64,000 bases of DNA, taken from Stagnihabitans sp038231775. GTDB lineage: Bacteria; Pseudomonadota; Alphaproteobacteria; Rhodobacterales; Rhodobacteraceae. The DNA is taken from NCBI GenBank assembly GCA_038231775.1, contig JBBRKS010000001.1:35194-99193 (forward strand). Direction: 5' to 3'. A model generated the notes under the pieces. That model made no database searches and was not told the origin of the DNA. It saw only the letters and a list, made by a program, of their open reading frames with translations. Of this stretch, positions 35,795-45,356 are shown one piece after another; position 1 is the stretch's first letter; every line of letters starts with the position of its first letter. The position numbers and the translations under genes are program-made.

Positions 35795-35929
35795 CGGGTT
35801 TCCTTTCAATTCCGTCGCCCGGCTATTGACCCGGACGATATCAGCAATGCCTATGGCTCTGTGCCATGCTGATGGCGTATCAGCGCGGCCACGGGCGAAC
35901 AAGGGTGGCTATACGGAAGTGTATAATTT

Positions 35930-36499
35930 ATGACAGCCGGAAATTCCGTTGCCCTGATTGCACTTGGCGGAAATCAGTCGCTGGGTGGGAAGGAACCCGC
36001 CGAGGTGCTGGGGGATGCGCTTGCAGCCTTGGCAACCGCCGGTTTAGCCCCCGCAGCGGTCAGCCGCCTTTACCGCACGCCGTGCTTTCCGGCGGGTGCC
36101 GGGCCCGATTATGTCAATGCCGCTGCCTTGGTGCACACCGGGTTGACGGCGCATCAGGTGCTGGCGGTGCTGCATGATGTCGAAGCGCAGTTTGGCCGCG
36201 AACGGCGCCGCCGTTGGGCTGCCCGCACGCTGGACCTTGACCTGATCGCCTATGACAGCGCGGTTTTGCCCGACCTTGCAACCTGGACCGAATGGGCCGA
36301 CCTTGCGGCCGAATTGCAGGGCCGTTCAGCACCCGGTCAGTTGATTCTGCCCCATCCGCGCCTGCAGGACCGGTCCTTTGTGCTGGTGCCTTTGGCCGAT
36401 ATTGCCCCGGAGTGGCGCCACCCTGTGCTGGGCAAGACCGTCGCCCAGATGGTTTTGGCCCTGCCTCAAACCGAAATTGATGTGGTTCGCCCGGTCTGA
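35930..36499 (+). CDS. folK: 2-amino-4-hydroxy-6-hydroxymethyl-dihydropteridine pyrophosphokinase
   Basis: This 189-residue enzyme transfers pyrophosphate from ATP to the pterin in folate synthesis. Marks are ALIALGGNQ at the start, SRLYRTPCFPAG, and the catalytic block RRRRWAARTLDLDLIAYD, plus LPHPRLQDRSFVLVPL. A central loop (TWTEWADLAAELQGRS) is somewhat long. A TATAAT at 35922-35927 ends 2 bases before ATG 35930; as a -10 it would place the transcript start inside the gene, so it is probably coincidental. folC is elsewhere in the window. Confidence 0.93.
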   Translation: MTAGNSVALIALGGNQSLGGKEPAEVLGDALAALATAGLAPAAVSRLYRTPCFPAGAGPDYVNAAALVHTGLTAHQVLAVLHDVEAQFGRERRRRWAARTLDLDLIAYDSAVLPDLATWTEWADLAAELQGRSAPGQLILPHPRLQDRSFVLVPLADIAPEWRHPVLGKTVAQMVLALPQTEIDVVRPV

Positions 36500-36524
36500 C
36501 TGGCCAAAGCTTCGCATTTGGCGC

Positions 36525-36553
36525 TTGTCAAGACTTTTTCACAAGACTATCTA
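36525..36553 (+). promoter_or_regulatory. Sigma-70 type promoter of rpoZ-relA
   Basis: TTGTCA (36525-36530) and TATCTA (36548-36553) are separated by 17 bases, an optimal spacing. The ATG of rpoZ is 34 bases downstream of the -10 box. The match is good but unverified. Confidence 0.6.
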
Positions 36554-36587
36554 GGTCCTTCCCGAGCCCCCAAGAGTTGGAGCATCC

Positions 36588-36941
36588 ATGGCCCGCGTGA
36601 CGGTAGAAGATTGCGTTGACAAGGTTCCGAACCGGTTCGAACTGGTGATGCTGGCCGCCCATCGGGCGCGTGAGATCCAGTCCGGCTCTCCGGTTACGGT
36701 CGACCGTGACAATGACAAAAACCCGGTCGTCGCCCTGCGCGAGATCGCGGACGAAACGCAGATCGCCTCGGTTCTGCGCGAACGGATGATCGAAAGCTAT
36801 CAGACCCAGATTGAGGTTGACGAGCCGGAAGACGATCAGATGGCGCTTTTGATGTCGGGTGAGATTGACCGCCCGATGCAGGACGACATGTCCGAAGAAA
36901 AGCTGCTGCGCGCGCTGATGGAAGCGCAAGGCGACAACTGA
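36588..36941 (+). CDS. rpoZ: RNA polymerase omega subunit
   Basis: This 117-residue protein has the omega opening MARVTVEDCVDKVPNRFELVMLAAHRAREI, quoted in part as VEDCVDKVPNRFELVM, and the lysine/asparagine region NDKNPVVALREIA. It helps assemble beta-prime into the polymerase and is the ppGpp-binding partner in many proteobacteria. It lies 30 bases upstream of the (p)ppGpp synthetase gene, the usual order, and has its own promoter. Confidence 0.96.
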   Translation: MARVTVEDCVDKVPNRFELVMLAAHRAREIQSGSPVTVDRDNDKNPVVALREIADETQIASVLRERMIESYQTQIEVDEPEDDQMALLMSGEIDRPMQDDMSEEKLLRALMEAQGDN

Positions 36942-36971
36942 TCCTGTCGGATCGCACAAGGCGGGACGAGG

Positions 36972-39092
36972 ATGATCGACGTCGAAGACCTGATCGCCCT
37001 CGTCCGCAACTACAACCCCCGCACGAACGCTGATCTGATCCGGCAGGCCTATGCCTACGGGGTCAAGATGCACGAAGGCCAGTGGCGCAAATCGGGAGAA
37101 CCCTATTTTACCCACCCGGTCGCCGTGGCCGCCATCCTGACCGAACAGCAACTTGACGACGCCACCATCGTCACCGCTCTGCTGCATGACACAATCGAAG
37201 ACACCAAATCGACCTATACCGAGGTGGAACGTCTGTTCGGCCATGAAGTCGCCGAACTGGTTGACGGCGTGACCAAGCTGACCAACCTGCAACTGTCGTC
37301 AACCGGGGCGTCAGAACAGGCGGAAAACTTTCGCAAGCTGTTCATGGCGATGTCGAAAGACCTGCGCGTCATCCTCGTCAAACTGTCTGACCGTCTGCAC
37401 AACATGCGCACGATCAAAAGCATGTCGGTCGAAAAACAGATTCAAAAGTCTCGCGAAACCATGGAAATCTATGCGCCGCTGGCAGGCCGCATGGGTATGC
37501 AGTGGATGCGCGAGGAATTGGAAGACCTTGGCTTTCGCGTCTTGAACCCAGAGGCGCGCAATTCGATCATCCGGCGTTTCCTGACCCTGCAGAAAGAATC
37601 CGGTGACGTGGTCCACCAGATCACCGCCGACATCCGCACCGAACTGGAACGCGGCAAGATCGAGGCCGATGTTTTTGGTCGCGCCAAAAAACACTATTCG
37701 ATCTGGCGCAAGATGCAGGAAAAAGACCTCGCCTTTTCGCGCCTGTCCGACATTTACGGCTTTCGGATCATCTGCATGAGCGTGGGCGATTGCTACCGCA
37801 TTCTGGGGGCGATCCACCAACGCTGGCGTGCCGTGCCGGGGCGGTTCAAGGATTACATCAGCCAGCCCAAATCGAACGGCTACCGGTCGATCCACACCTC
37901 TGTTTCAGGTCGCGACGGCAAGCGGGTCGAGGTTCAGATCCGCACCCGCGAAATGCACGAAGTGGCCGAGGCTGGCGTTGCCGCCCACTGGTCTTACCGC
38001 GAAGGCGTGCGCGCCAAGAACCCCTTCGCCGTCGATCCCGGCAAGTGGATTGCGCAACTGACTGAACGCCTGAATGAGGGCGATCACGACGAGTTTCTGG
38101 AAAACGTCAAGCTGGAGATGTATTCCGATCAGGTCTTCTGCTTCACCCCCAAGGGCGATGTGGTGCAATTGCCGCGTGGGGCGACGCCGCTGGATTACGC
38201 CTATGCCATCCACACACGGATCGGCAATTCCTGCGTGTCCGCCAAGATCGACGGCATCCGCGTGCCCTTGTGGACGCGCCTTAAAAACGGCCAGTCGGTC
38301 GAGATCATCACCGCCGAGGGCCAGCGCCCGCAATCCTCATGGATCGACATTGTCAGCACAGGCCGCGCCAAGGCTGCGATCCGCCGGTCCTTGCGTGAAG
38401 AAGACCGTGGGCGCTTTGTCAAACTGGGTCAGGAACTGGCCCGCGCCGCGTTCGACCATATGGGCCGCAAGGCGACCGACAAGGCCCTGCGCACCGCCGC
38501 CAAAATGCTGGGCTTGGCCGATGAAACAGAACTGCTCGCCCGCCTTGGGTCCGCCGAACTGACTGCCCGCAAGGTGCTGGAAACGCTGTATCCCGAACTG
38601 TCCACCTCGCAAAAGGACGAGGTTGACGCCCAGCGCCCGGTCATCGGCCTTGGCGCAGACCAGACGTTCAAGCGCGCGCTGTGTTGCCAGCCGGTTCCCG
38701 GTGAACGTATCGTCGGCATCACCTATCCCGGGCGCGGTGTGATCGTGCACGCCATTGACTGCCCCGCACTGGAAGAGCTGGAAGAACAGCCCGCCCGCTG
38801 GGTCGATCTGCACTGGCAATCCGGTCGCCACCCGGTCGCCTATACCGTCACGCTGGACGTGGCGATTTCCAACGATGCCGGGGTGCTGGGCCGCATCTGC
38901 AGCGTGATAGGTGAGCAGAAGGCCAACATATCGGACCTGAAATTCACCGAACGCAAACCCGATTTTTACCGGCTGCTGATCGACGTTGACCTGCGCGATG
39001 TGGAACATTTCCATATGGTGATGACCGCACTTGAGGCTGAAACCGATGTCGCACAGGTCGCCCGGGTCAGGAACGTGTCGCGCAAGCCGTGA
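36972..39092 (+). CDS. Bifunctional (p)ppGpp synthetase/hydrolase (Rsh)
   Basis: This 706-residue RelA/SpoT homolog has an intact HD hydrolase domain (YFTHPVAVAAIL, ALLHDTIEDT near residues 45-80). The synthetase domain has RLSDIYGFRI and YRSIHTSV. TGS (VFCFTPKGDVVQLPRGATPLDYAY, here in pieces around residue 390) and a C-terminal ACT domain (from about 620) follow. The conserved HD motif argues for both making and degrading the alarmone, as in single-Rsh alphaproteobacteria. It follows rpoZ in the same direction. Confidence 0.95.
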   Translation: MIDVEDLIALVRNYNPRTNADLIRQAYAYGVKMHEGQWRKSGEPYFTHPVAVAAILTEQQLDDATIVTALLHDTIEDTKSTYTEVERLFGHEVAELVDGVTKLTNLQLSSTGASEQAENFRKLFMAMSKDLRVILVKLSDRLHNMRTIKSMSVEKQIQKSRETMEIYAPLAGRMGMQWMREELEDLGFRVLNPEARNSIIRRFLTLQKESGDVVHQITADIRTELERGKIEADVFGRAKKHYSIWRKMQEKDLAFSRLSDIYGFRIICMSVGDCYRILGAIHQRWRAVPGRFKDYISQPKSNGYRSIHTSVSGRDGKRVEVQIRTREMHEVAEAGVAAHWSYREGVRAKNPFAVDPGKWIAQLTERLNEGDHDEFLENVKLEMYSDQVFCFTPKGDVVQLPRGATPLDYAYAIHTRIGNSCVSAKIDGIRVPLWTRLKNGQSVEIITAEGQRPQSSWIDIVSTGRAKAAIRRSLREEDRGRFVKLGQELARAAFDHMGRKATDKALRTAAKMLGLADETELLARLGSAELTARKVLETLYPELSTSQKDEVDAQRPVIGLGADQTFKRALCCQPVPGERIVGITYPGRGVIVHAIDCPALEELEEQPARWVDLHWQSGRHPVAYTVTLDVAISNDAGVLGRICSVIGEQKANISDLKFTERKPDFYRLLIDVDLRDVEHFHMVMTALEAETDVAQVARVRNVSRKP

Positions 39093-39203
39093 AACTTGCG
39101 GCAGAAACGCTGAAGGTTTCACATAAAGATCACCCACCCCCTCAAAATTCGTCACACCGACCATATCTCGATACAGCATCATCCTGATCCGGGGGCTGGG
39201 ACC

Positions 39204-39854
39204 ATGTTCAAACGCCGCACGCCCCTTAGCTGGCGCGACTGGCTCAGCCAGCAGGTCTATCCGCAGGGCGGCTTCAAACGGGCGGGCGTCTATCTGTGGC
39301 ACCGCCTGCGCCGTCTGCCTGATCCGCCGCACCGCATTGCACGCGGCGTCTTTGCCGGAACCTTCGCCAACTTTCCGCCAATCTTCGGCTTTCAGATGCC
39401 GGCCGCCGCCCTGTTGGCCTGGGCGATGCGCGGCAACGTGCTGGCGGCGGTGCTGGCCACGCTGTTGTCCAACCCGGTCACCACACCGATCATCGCGCTT
39501 GCCTCGCTGAACCTTGGACACTGGATGCTTGGCTCTCCCGAAGGAGTCAGCCTGAACGGCGTCTTTGCAGCCTTTGGGGCTGCGGGGCGCGATCTGTGGC
39601 ACAACCTGCGCGCCGCCTTCACTGATGAGACGGCCCATTGGGACGGCCTGATCCTGTTCTGGCAGCGGATTTACTGGCCCTATACGCTAGGCTCGATCCT
39701 GCCCGGCCTTGCCACCTCGGCCCTGCTGTCATGGCTGACAATCCCGACCTTGACCGCCTATCAAACCTTGCGCAAACGCCGCCTGCAAAAACGCGCTGCC
39801 CACCTGAAAGCTGAAAAACCGCAACCAGAGCCGCCACCCACCCCTCCCCTGTGA
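39204..39854 (+). CDS. DUF2062 membrane protein
   Basis: This 216-residue protein has the DUF2062 marks RIARGVFAGTFANFPPIFGFQMPAAALLAWAMRGN (in parts: GVFAGTFANFPPIFGFQ) and SNPVTTPIIALASLNLG, with two or three membrane segments. Function is unknown. It lies between the Rsh gene and pdxJ, and a stop-flanking element follows its TGA directly. Confidence 0.88.
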   Translation: MFKRRTPLSWRDWLSQQVYPQGGFKRAGVYLWHRLRRLPDPPHRIARGVFAGTFANFPPIFGFQMPAAALLAWAMRGNVLAAVLATLLSNPVTTPIIALASLNLGHWMLGSPEGVSLNGVFAAFGAAGRDLWHNLRAAFTDETAHWDGLILFWQRIYWPYTLGSILPGLATSALLSWLTIPTLTAYQTLRKRRLQKRAAHLKAEKPQPEPPPTPPL

Positions 39855-39909
39855 TCTTTCATATTGGCCCAGATATTCGCGGGAGGGTGTTGGAGGCCAG
39901 CCACCCTCC
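39855..39909 (+). repeat. Stop-flanking element with hairpin
   Basis: Just after the DUF2062 stop comes TCTTTCATATTGGCCCAGAT, then ATTCGC and an 8-bp stem GGAGGGTG/CACCCTCC (39882-39889 and 39902-39909) with a 12-base loop. It fits the same family as 17051, 48529 and 53402. There is no long T-run, so it is an unusual terminator at best. Confidence 0.6.
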
Positions 39910-40002
39910 AAGCCTTGATGCAGCACACCGACGCTTCCCATGCGGCCCTTCCCATGTGGCGCGTTCCAAACTAGATATGACGTAACAAATGGGGTGAAAG
40001 TC

Positions 40003-40758
40003 ATGAATTACCTTGGAAAGTTGCGCCTTGGCGTGAACATCGACCACGTTGCCACCGTGCGCAATGCGCGCGGCAGCGCCTGGCCTGATCCGTTGCGCGC
40101 GGCTCTGCTGGCAGAGGCCGCCGGGGCCGACGGCATCACCGCCCATCTGCGCGAAGACCGCCGCCACATCCGCGACGCCGACATGGCGGCGCTGAAAGCT
40201 GGCCTTGGCATCCCGCTCAATTTCGAATGTGCCGCGACCGATGAGATGCTGGCGATAGCCCTTGCCACCCGGCCCCACGCCGTCTGCCTTGTCCCCGAAA
40301 AGCGGACCGAGCGTACCACCGAAGGCGGGCTTGATGTCGCCACTGATGCCAACCGTCTGGCGCAATTCATCGCCCCCCTGACCGCCGCCGGGGCCCGCGT
40401 GTCCATGTTCATCGGCCACGATCCGCGCCAGATCGAAGCCTCGGCCCGCATCGGTGCCGCCGTGGTCGAACTGCACACCGGCCATTATTCCGATCTGCAC
40501 GCCGAAGGCCGCCAAGACGAGGCCGACGCCGAACTGATCGCCCTTCAAAAGGGTGCCGCCCTCGCCCATTCGCTGGGGCTAGAGGTCCATGCCGGACACG
40601 GCCTGACCTACGACAATGTCGGCGCGATCGCCGCAATCCCCGAGGTGATGGAGCTGAACATCGGCCATTTCCTGATCGGCGAGGCGATCTTTCTTGGCCT
40701 TGAAGACGCCCTCGCCGAAATGCGCCACCACATGGACCTCGCCCGCAACCTCGTCTGA
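40003..40758 (+). CDS. pdxJ: Pyridoxine 5'-phosphate synthase
   Basis: This 251-residue enzyme joins deoxyxylulose phosphate and an aminoacetone phosphate to form vitamin B6. Marks are LGVNIDHVATVRNARG, ITAHLREDRRHI, FECAATDEM, VPEKRTERTTEGGLD and LNIGHFLIG. ATG 40003 follows GGGGTGAAAG; the 21-residue in-frame extension is not family-like. It is in the core block with acpS and lepB. Confidence 0.96.
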   Translation: MNYLGKLRLGVNIDHVATVRNARGSAWPDPLRAALLAEAAGADGITAHLREDRRHIRDADMAALKAGLGIPLNFECAATDEMLAIALATRPHAVCLVPEKRTERTTEGGLDVATDANRLAQFIAPLTAAGARVSMFIGHDPRQIEASARIGAAVVELHTGHYSDLHAEGRQDEADAELIALQKGAALAHSLGLEVHAGHGLTYDNVGAIAAIPEVMELNIGHFLIGEAIFLGLEDALAEMRHHMDLARNLV

Positions 40759-40921
40759 AACCGCCAAAATCCACGAAGGGGTGGGCTTCAGCACGGCCTT
40801 TTGTAAAGACGCCAGCCAAAGCGCGCCGCGGTATCGTCATCGCCCGCAGCCCCGGCCGAAGCCCGCCCCGCCGAAACGGGCCGACAAATGGCGCTTGCAC
40901 GCTACTTCGCCAAAGCAAGTC

Positions 40922-41416
40922 TTACGGCGTGACGGTCAGCGTCGTCCACATCCCGTCAACGAAGTGGGCGGGGATGTTGCAATAGACGATATAAGTGCCG
41001 GGCTTCAGGTCGACGGTCAGACTGCCGCCCTTGCCCGGGTCAAGCTCTGCCACCTCGCCAAGGTGGTCGGCCTTTTCTTCATCCACCCGGTTTTCATCGG
41101 CCAGATAGGCCAGTTCGGTCGTACCTTCGGGCAGTGGCGACAGAATCATCTCATGGATGATGTCCTTGCTGTCATTGGTCACATCGAAGGTAATCTTGCC
41201 GGCGGCCACAGTCGTCACGTCCAGCTTGATGCCCATCATCCCCATGCTGGCCATCGACATGTCCACCTTGCCCATCATCTTCATGTGGGCGTCGTCAAGC
41301 ACCACCGAATCCGGCCCCTTGTCCCAAAGGGAAACCTTGACCGTGGCATCCGCCTGCGCGGCCCCGACCGACAGGGTTGCCAACAACCCCGCCGCCGCGA
41401 AAATCATGAATTTCAT
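40922..41416 (-). CDS. Secreted cupredoxin-domain protein
   Basis: This 164-residue protein has a signal peptide (KFMIFAAAGLLATLSVGAAQA) and a beta-rich body. Type I copper ligands are visible: His in DIIHEM, and Cys, His and Met in YCNIPAHFVDGMW. A methionine-rich stretch (MKMMGKVDMSMASMGMMG) in the middle could bind more copper. The start at 41416 is set by the signal peptide. It may carry electrons or protect from copper; no copper regulator is adjacent. It is antisense in the core block, between pdxJ and acpS. Confidence 0.85.
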   Translation of the reverse strand: MKFMIFAAAGLLATLSVGAAQADATVKVSLWDKGPDSVVLDDAHMKMMGKVDMSMASMGMMGIKLDVTTVAAGKITFDVTNDSKDIIHEMILSPLPEGTTELAYLADENRVDEEKADHLGEVAELDPGKGGSLTVDLKPGTYIVYCNIPAHFVDGMWTTLTVTP

Positions 41417-41686
41417 GTCGGTGATCCCTAAATGTCCCGGGCATATTGCCCAGACCGACATGAAGCCCGAAACGCGCGCCACCGCCTTGATGCAAATCAT
41501 GCGGCGCGGTTTTTCGCAGAGGAGTGTTGAACGGCGGATTCTGACGACGTCCCGCGTCAGCGCACCGCACGCGCTGATCGCAGCCCGGGCGTCAGGATCG
41601 GCAGCGCACTCGACATGCGGACGCACAGGCTTTACTCAGGCTGGCGACACCTGATCCGGTTCAATCAAACGCAAGGATGCGGCGCA

Positions 41687-42148
41687 ATGATCCTCGGCAT
41701 CGGCACCGACCTTGCGAACATCGAACGGATCGAACGGACGATGGACCGCTTTGGTGACAGGTTCCTGAACCGAGTGTTTACCGAACGCGAACAGGCCAAG
41801 GCCGCAACCCGCCCGCACGGCACCGCCGCCACCTACGCCAAACGCTGGGCCGCCAAAGAGGCGTGCTCCAAGGCGTTGGGCACCGGGTTGCGCATGGGCA
41901 TCGCGTGGCGCGACATGGCGGTCAGCAATCTGTGGACCGGTCAGCCTGTCATGCACCTGACCGGCTGGGCCGCCGACCGTCTGGCGCAGATGACGCCGCA
42001 AGGCTACCGCGCCGTCGTCCATGTCACCCTGACCGACGACCACCCCTGGGCGCAGGCCTTTGTCATGATCGAGGCTTTGCCGCTGGACGCCCCGCATGAA
42101 ACCCCACTTCCCACCGAGTTGACCGGCCTCGCCCCGCCTTCTCCTTGA
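41687..42148 (+). CDS. acpS: Holo-[acyl-carrier-protein] synthase
   Basis: This 153-residue enzyme adds the phosphopantetheine arm to ACP. Marks are ILGIGTDLANIERIER (metal Asp) and FTEREQAKA plus YAKRWAAKEACSKALGTGL. ATG 41687 gives the standard start; 24 upstream residues in the same frame are not supported. The C-terminal tail after FVMIEALPLD is extended and proline-rich by about 20 residues. It precedes lepB. Confidence 0.94.
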   Translation: MILGIGTDLANIERIERTMDRFGDRFLNRVFTEREQAKAATRPHGTAATYAKRWAAKEACSKALGTGLRMGIAWRDMAVSNLWTGQPVMHLTGWAADRLAQMTPQGYRAVVHVTLTDDHPWAQAFVMIEALPLDAPHETPLPTELTGLAPPSP

Positions 42149-42202
42149 CTCCATCAGGCTTCCCGCGCATCTAGCGCCAAACCCTACAGGAAAGCCCCTT
42201 AC

Positions 42203-43003
42203 ATGGCATCGAAGGACAAGGCCGACGGCGGCATCGTCGAAACCATCAAGACCGTGGTCTATGCCCTGCTGATCGCAGGCTTGTTCCGCACGCTGCTGCT
42301 GCAACCGTTCTGGATTCCCTCGGAGTCTATGAAGGACACCCTGCTGATCGGCGACTTTCTGTTCGTCAACAAGATGGCTTATGGCTATTCGCGCTATTCC
42401 TGCCCCTTTGCCGCCTGCCCGATCACCGGCCGCATCAAACTGCCGCTCTTGTCCGGTGACCCGGTGCGTGGCGACGTGGTGGTGTTCCGCCATCCGGTCA
42501 ACGGTGAGGATTACATCAAGCGTCTGATCGGCCTGCCGGGCGACAAGATCCAGATGAAGAACGGCATCCTGTTCATCAACGGCACCGAAGCGCCGCAGGT
42601 TGACGCGGGCATCTTCAGCGAAACTTTCGAGGCGCAGGGGTCGATGGGCAACTCGCCCCGCTGTTCGAATGCGCCGGTCGGCAATGGCGGGATCTGCGAA
42701 AAGATCCGCTCGGTCGAAACGCTGCCCAATGGTGTGAAACATGACGTCTTGAACATCGACACCAACGGCTTTGCCGACAACACCGATGTGTTCACCGTGC
42801 CCGAGGGCAATTATTTCTTCATGGGCGACAACCGCGACAACTCGATGGACAGCCGCTTTGCCCAGAATGTCGGCGGCGTTGGCTTTGTTCCTGCCGAATA
42901 TCTGGTGGGCCGGGCTGACCGGATCATGTTCTCGTCTGCCGGATCGTCGTTGTTCCAGTTCTGGACCTGGCGGTCAGACCGCTTCTTCAAGGCGGTGAAT
43001 TGA
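42203..43003 (+). CDS. lepB: Signal peptidase I
   Basis: This 266-residue membrane peptidase has one N-terminal helix (TVVYALLIAGLFRTLLLQ). The catalytic Ser is in IPSESMKDTLL and the general-base Lys in DYIKRLIGLPGD. The box GDNRDNSMDSRF is present. It removes export signal peptides. Its stop overlaps the rnc start, which is a TTG. Confidence 0.96.
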   Translation: MASKDKADGGIVETIKTVVYALLIAGLFRTLLLQPFWIPSESMKDTLLIGDFLFVNKMAYGYSRYSCPFAACPITGRIKLPLLSGDPVRGDVVVFRHPVNGEDYIKRLIGLPGDKIQMKNGILFINGTEAPQVDAGIFSETFEAQGSMGNSPRCSNAPVGNGGICEKIRSVETLPNGVKHDVLNIDTNGFADNTDVFTVPEGNYFFMGDNRDNSMDSRFAQNVGGVGFVPAEYLVGRADRIMFSSAGSSLFQFWTWRSDRFFKAVN

Positions 43004-43686
43004 AGCTTTCGGCAGATATTCAGGCCTTTACGGGCCGGATCGGGTATGATTTCCGCACCCCTGCCCTTCTGGTGCAGGCGCTCACCCACGCATCAATGTC
43101 GTCAACCACCCGGACCGACAATCAACGGCTGGAGTTTTTGGGCGACCGCGTCCTTGGCCTTGTCATGGCCGAGGCGCTGTTGTCCGCCGACACCGCCGCC
43201 GCCGAAGGCCAGCTTGCCCCCCGGTTCAACGCCTTGGTGCGCAAGGAAACCTGTGCCGATGTGGCCCGCGAATTCGGGATCGGTGACGTGCTGAAACTGG
43301 GCCGGTCCGAAATGATCTCGGGAGGTCGCCGCAAAGAGGCGCTGCTGGGTGACGCCATAGAGGCGGTCATTGCAGCCATCTATCTGGACAGCGGTTTTGA
43401 TGCCGCCCGCACTGTCATTCTCCGCCTGTGGGGTGCCCGCATCACTGCGGTTGACGCAGATGCCCGCGATGCCAAGACCAGCCTGCAAGAATGGGCGCAA
43501 GGACGCGGCATGGCCCCCCCGGTGTATGACGAGGCCGCCCGCGAAGGCCCCGACCACCAACCAACCTTCACCGTCCGCGTGACACTCGCCGATGGCAACA
43601 CCGAACAGGCCCGTGCCGGATCAAAACGGCAGGCCGAACAACTGGCAGCGCGCACGTTATTGGCGCGGATCATGCAGGGCGACTAG
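43000..43686 (+). CDS. rnc: Ribonuclease III
   Basis: This 228-residue enzyme cuts double-stranded RNA. The signature NQRLEFLGDRVLGLVMAEALL (in parts RLEFLGDRVLG) and GDAIEAVIAAIYLDSGF supply the metal-binding acids; the C-terminal third is a dsRNA-binding domain. TTG 43000 is the start, overlapping the lepB stop with AAGGCGG upstream. The stop shares CTAG with the convergent nuclease gene. Confidence 0.95.
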   Translation: MKLSADIQAFTGRIGYDFRTPALLVQALTHASMSSTTRTDNQRLEFLGDRVLGLVMAEALLSADTAAAEGQLAPRFNALVRKETCADVAREFGIGDVLKLGRSEMISGGRRKEALLGDAIEAVIAAIYLDSGFDAARTVILRLWGARITAVDADARDAKTSLQEWAQGRGMAPPVYDEAAREGPDHQPTFTVRVTLADGNTEQARAGSKRQAEQLAARTLLARIMQGD

Positions 43687-44258
43687 CGCGTGTTCATGGG
43701 TGGCATGCGGCCCCTGTGTCGCGCCTCCACCCGCCACAGGACTTGACGAATGCCGGGCGGCTCGTGCTGACGGTACTTCCCGCCCGAGAACCTGGCCCAG
43801 TCAAGTGCCAGCCCCATCTTGACCATCTCTGCAGAAAGATCACGACGGTCGGGTAGAAAACAGGTTGCCACACCTCGCTCATACGACGACGTTCCGTCAA
43901 ACACCGCGCGTATCATTTGTCCGCGACACAACTGAGCCAACTCCCATTTGGCCTTTTTGCCCCAGGGTTGATCCATCTCAGGTGCGTCAATCCCGGCGAG
44001 GCGGATCGTTGTATTCTGAATCACGATCGTATCGCCATCGACGACAAAACAGCGCCCGTTCAGTTCCAGCCCGACGAGATGAGGTTTGAACCCGGTGGCT
44101 AAGTGCCTGATATCCAGCGAGTCTTGACGAAAGCGCTCACCCCCTTCTGCACGACCCGCTGCACCCGTCAGCCCGACATTCCCATCCCGGTTGACGGGCC
44201 AACGTCTGTGTGCAGGTTTGCCGATGAAAAACCGGATGATCTGACGAAAAACAGACAT
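43683..44258 (-). CDS. Staphylococcal-nuclease-like protein
   Basis: This 191-residue protein has an SNase domain: VVDGDTIVIQNTTIRLAGIDAPE carries the family Asp, Arg and acidic pairs (in pieces DGDTI and GIDAPEMDQP), then a Tyr-Glu-Arg turn YERGVATCF and MVKMGLALDW. About 55 residues precede the domain, with a short amphipathic start (FRQIIRFFIG) but no clear signal peptide. It lies antisense between rnc and era, where many relatives have nothing, and its stop overlaps the rnc stop in CTAG. Likely a late insertion; function uncertain. Confidence 0.82.
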   Translation of the reverse strand: MSVFRQIIRFFIGKPAHRRWPVNRDGNVGLTGAAGRAEGGERFRQDSLDIRHLATGFKPHLVGLELNGRCFVVDGDTIVIQNTTIRLAGIDAPEMDQPWGKKAKWELAQLCRGQMIRAVFDGTSSYERGVATCFLPDRRDLSAEMVKMGLALDWARFSGGKYRQHEPPGIRQVLWRVEARHRGRMPPMNTR

Positions 44259-44429
44259 TGCGCAAACACCATGACCCCAATCCCGACCGAGTATTTGCAA
44301 TTCCGGGGCGTTTTCAAGAGCTACAAGTGTCAGAGCAACCCGCCCGCGCGAATGGGGCGTCACCCGATGCAACTGGCCAAGCCGGGGCAACTCGACTATG
44401 AGGCAAGCAAATGAGTGAAAGACACGTCC

Positions 44430-45356
44430 ATGACTGAAGACAAACGCGCAGGCTTCGTTGCCCTGATCGGCGAGCCGAATGCCGGGAAATCGACGCTGCT
44501 GAACAAGATCGTCGGGGCCAAGGTCTCAATCGTCACCCATAAGGTGCAGACCACGCGCACCCGGATACGCGGCATTGCAATGCACGCGCAAAGCCAGATC
44601 GTGTTCGTTGACACCCCCGGCATCTTTCGCCCGCGCCGCCGCCTTGACCGGTCCATGGTCGCCGCAGCCTGGGGCGGTGCCGCCGACGCCGATGTGATCG
44701 TTCTGTTGATCGAGGCGAACCGTGGCCTGACTGAAGGCGCCAAATCCATCATCGCGGGCCTGCGCGACCGCTTTCCGTCAGGCGGGCAAGTGGCGCTGGC
44801 GATCAACAAGATTGACAAGGTCAAGGCCGAAACCCTGCTGGCCTTGGCAGAAGAGGCCAACATCGCCTTTCCCTTCACCAACACCTTCATGATCAGCGCC
44901 GAACGCGGCCACGGGGTGGACAAGCTGACCGCGTGGCTCGCCGACATCGTGCCCCAAGGCGAATGGTTCTATCCCGAGGATCAGATCGCCGACCTGCCGA
45001 TGCGCCAGATCGCGGCAGAGATGACCCGCGAAAAGCTGACCCTGCGCCTGCACGAAGAACTGCCCTACCAGTTGACCGTGGAAACCGAAAACTGGGAGGA
45101 TCAGCCCGATGGGTCCGCCAAGATCAACCAGATCATCTATGTCGCCCGTGACGGCCACAAAGGCATCGTGCTTGGCAACAAGGGTGAGACGATCAAGTCA
45201 ATCGGCACCGCCGCCCGCGCCGAAATCTCTGCCTTCTTGGAGCGTACTGTGCACCTGTTTCTTGAGGTAAAAGTCCGCCCGAACTGGCTGGAAGAACCGG
45301 AACGCTACACCGAAATGGGACTGGATTTCAAAGACGGCAATCCGCCGAAAATCTAG
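44430..45356 (+). CDS. era: GTPase Era
   Basis: This 308-residue GTPase aids 16S rRNA processing and 30S assembly. G motifs are GEPNAGKST, VDTPGI and NKIDK; the C-terminal KH domain has GHKGIVLGNKGETIKSIG and binds the 3' end of 16S rRNA. ATG 44430 is chosen over an in-frame GTG at 44415, with GAAAG upstream. It is separated from rnc by the antisense nuclease gene and must use its own promoter in 44259-44429. Confidence 0.95.
   Translation: MTEDKRAGFVALIGEPNAGKSTLLNKIVGAKVSIVTHKVQTTRTRIRGIAMHAQSQIVFVDTPGIFRPRRRLDRSMVAAAWGGAADADVIVLLIEANRGLTEGAKSIIAGLRDRFPSGGQVALAINKIDKVKAETLLALAEEANIAFPFTNTFMISAERGHGVDKLTAWLADIVPQGEWFYPEDQIADLPMRQIAAEMTREKLTLRLHEELPYQLTVETENWEDQPDGSAKINQIIYVARDGHKGIVLGNKGETIKSIGTAARAEISAFLERTVHLFLEVKVRPNWLEEPERYTEMGLDFKDGNPPKI

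Noticed and set aside
35922..35927. TATAAT as a -10 box for folK
   Set aside because: It ends 2 bases before the ATG, so the transcript would start inside the gene, and no -35 box is at the right distance.
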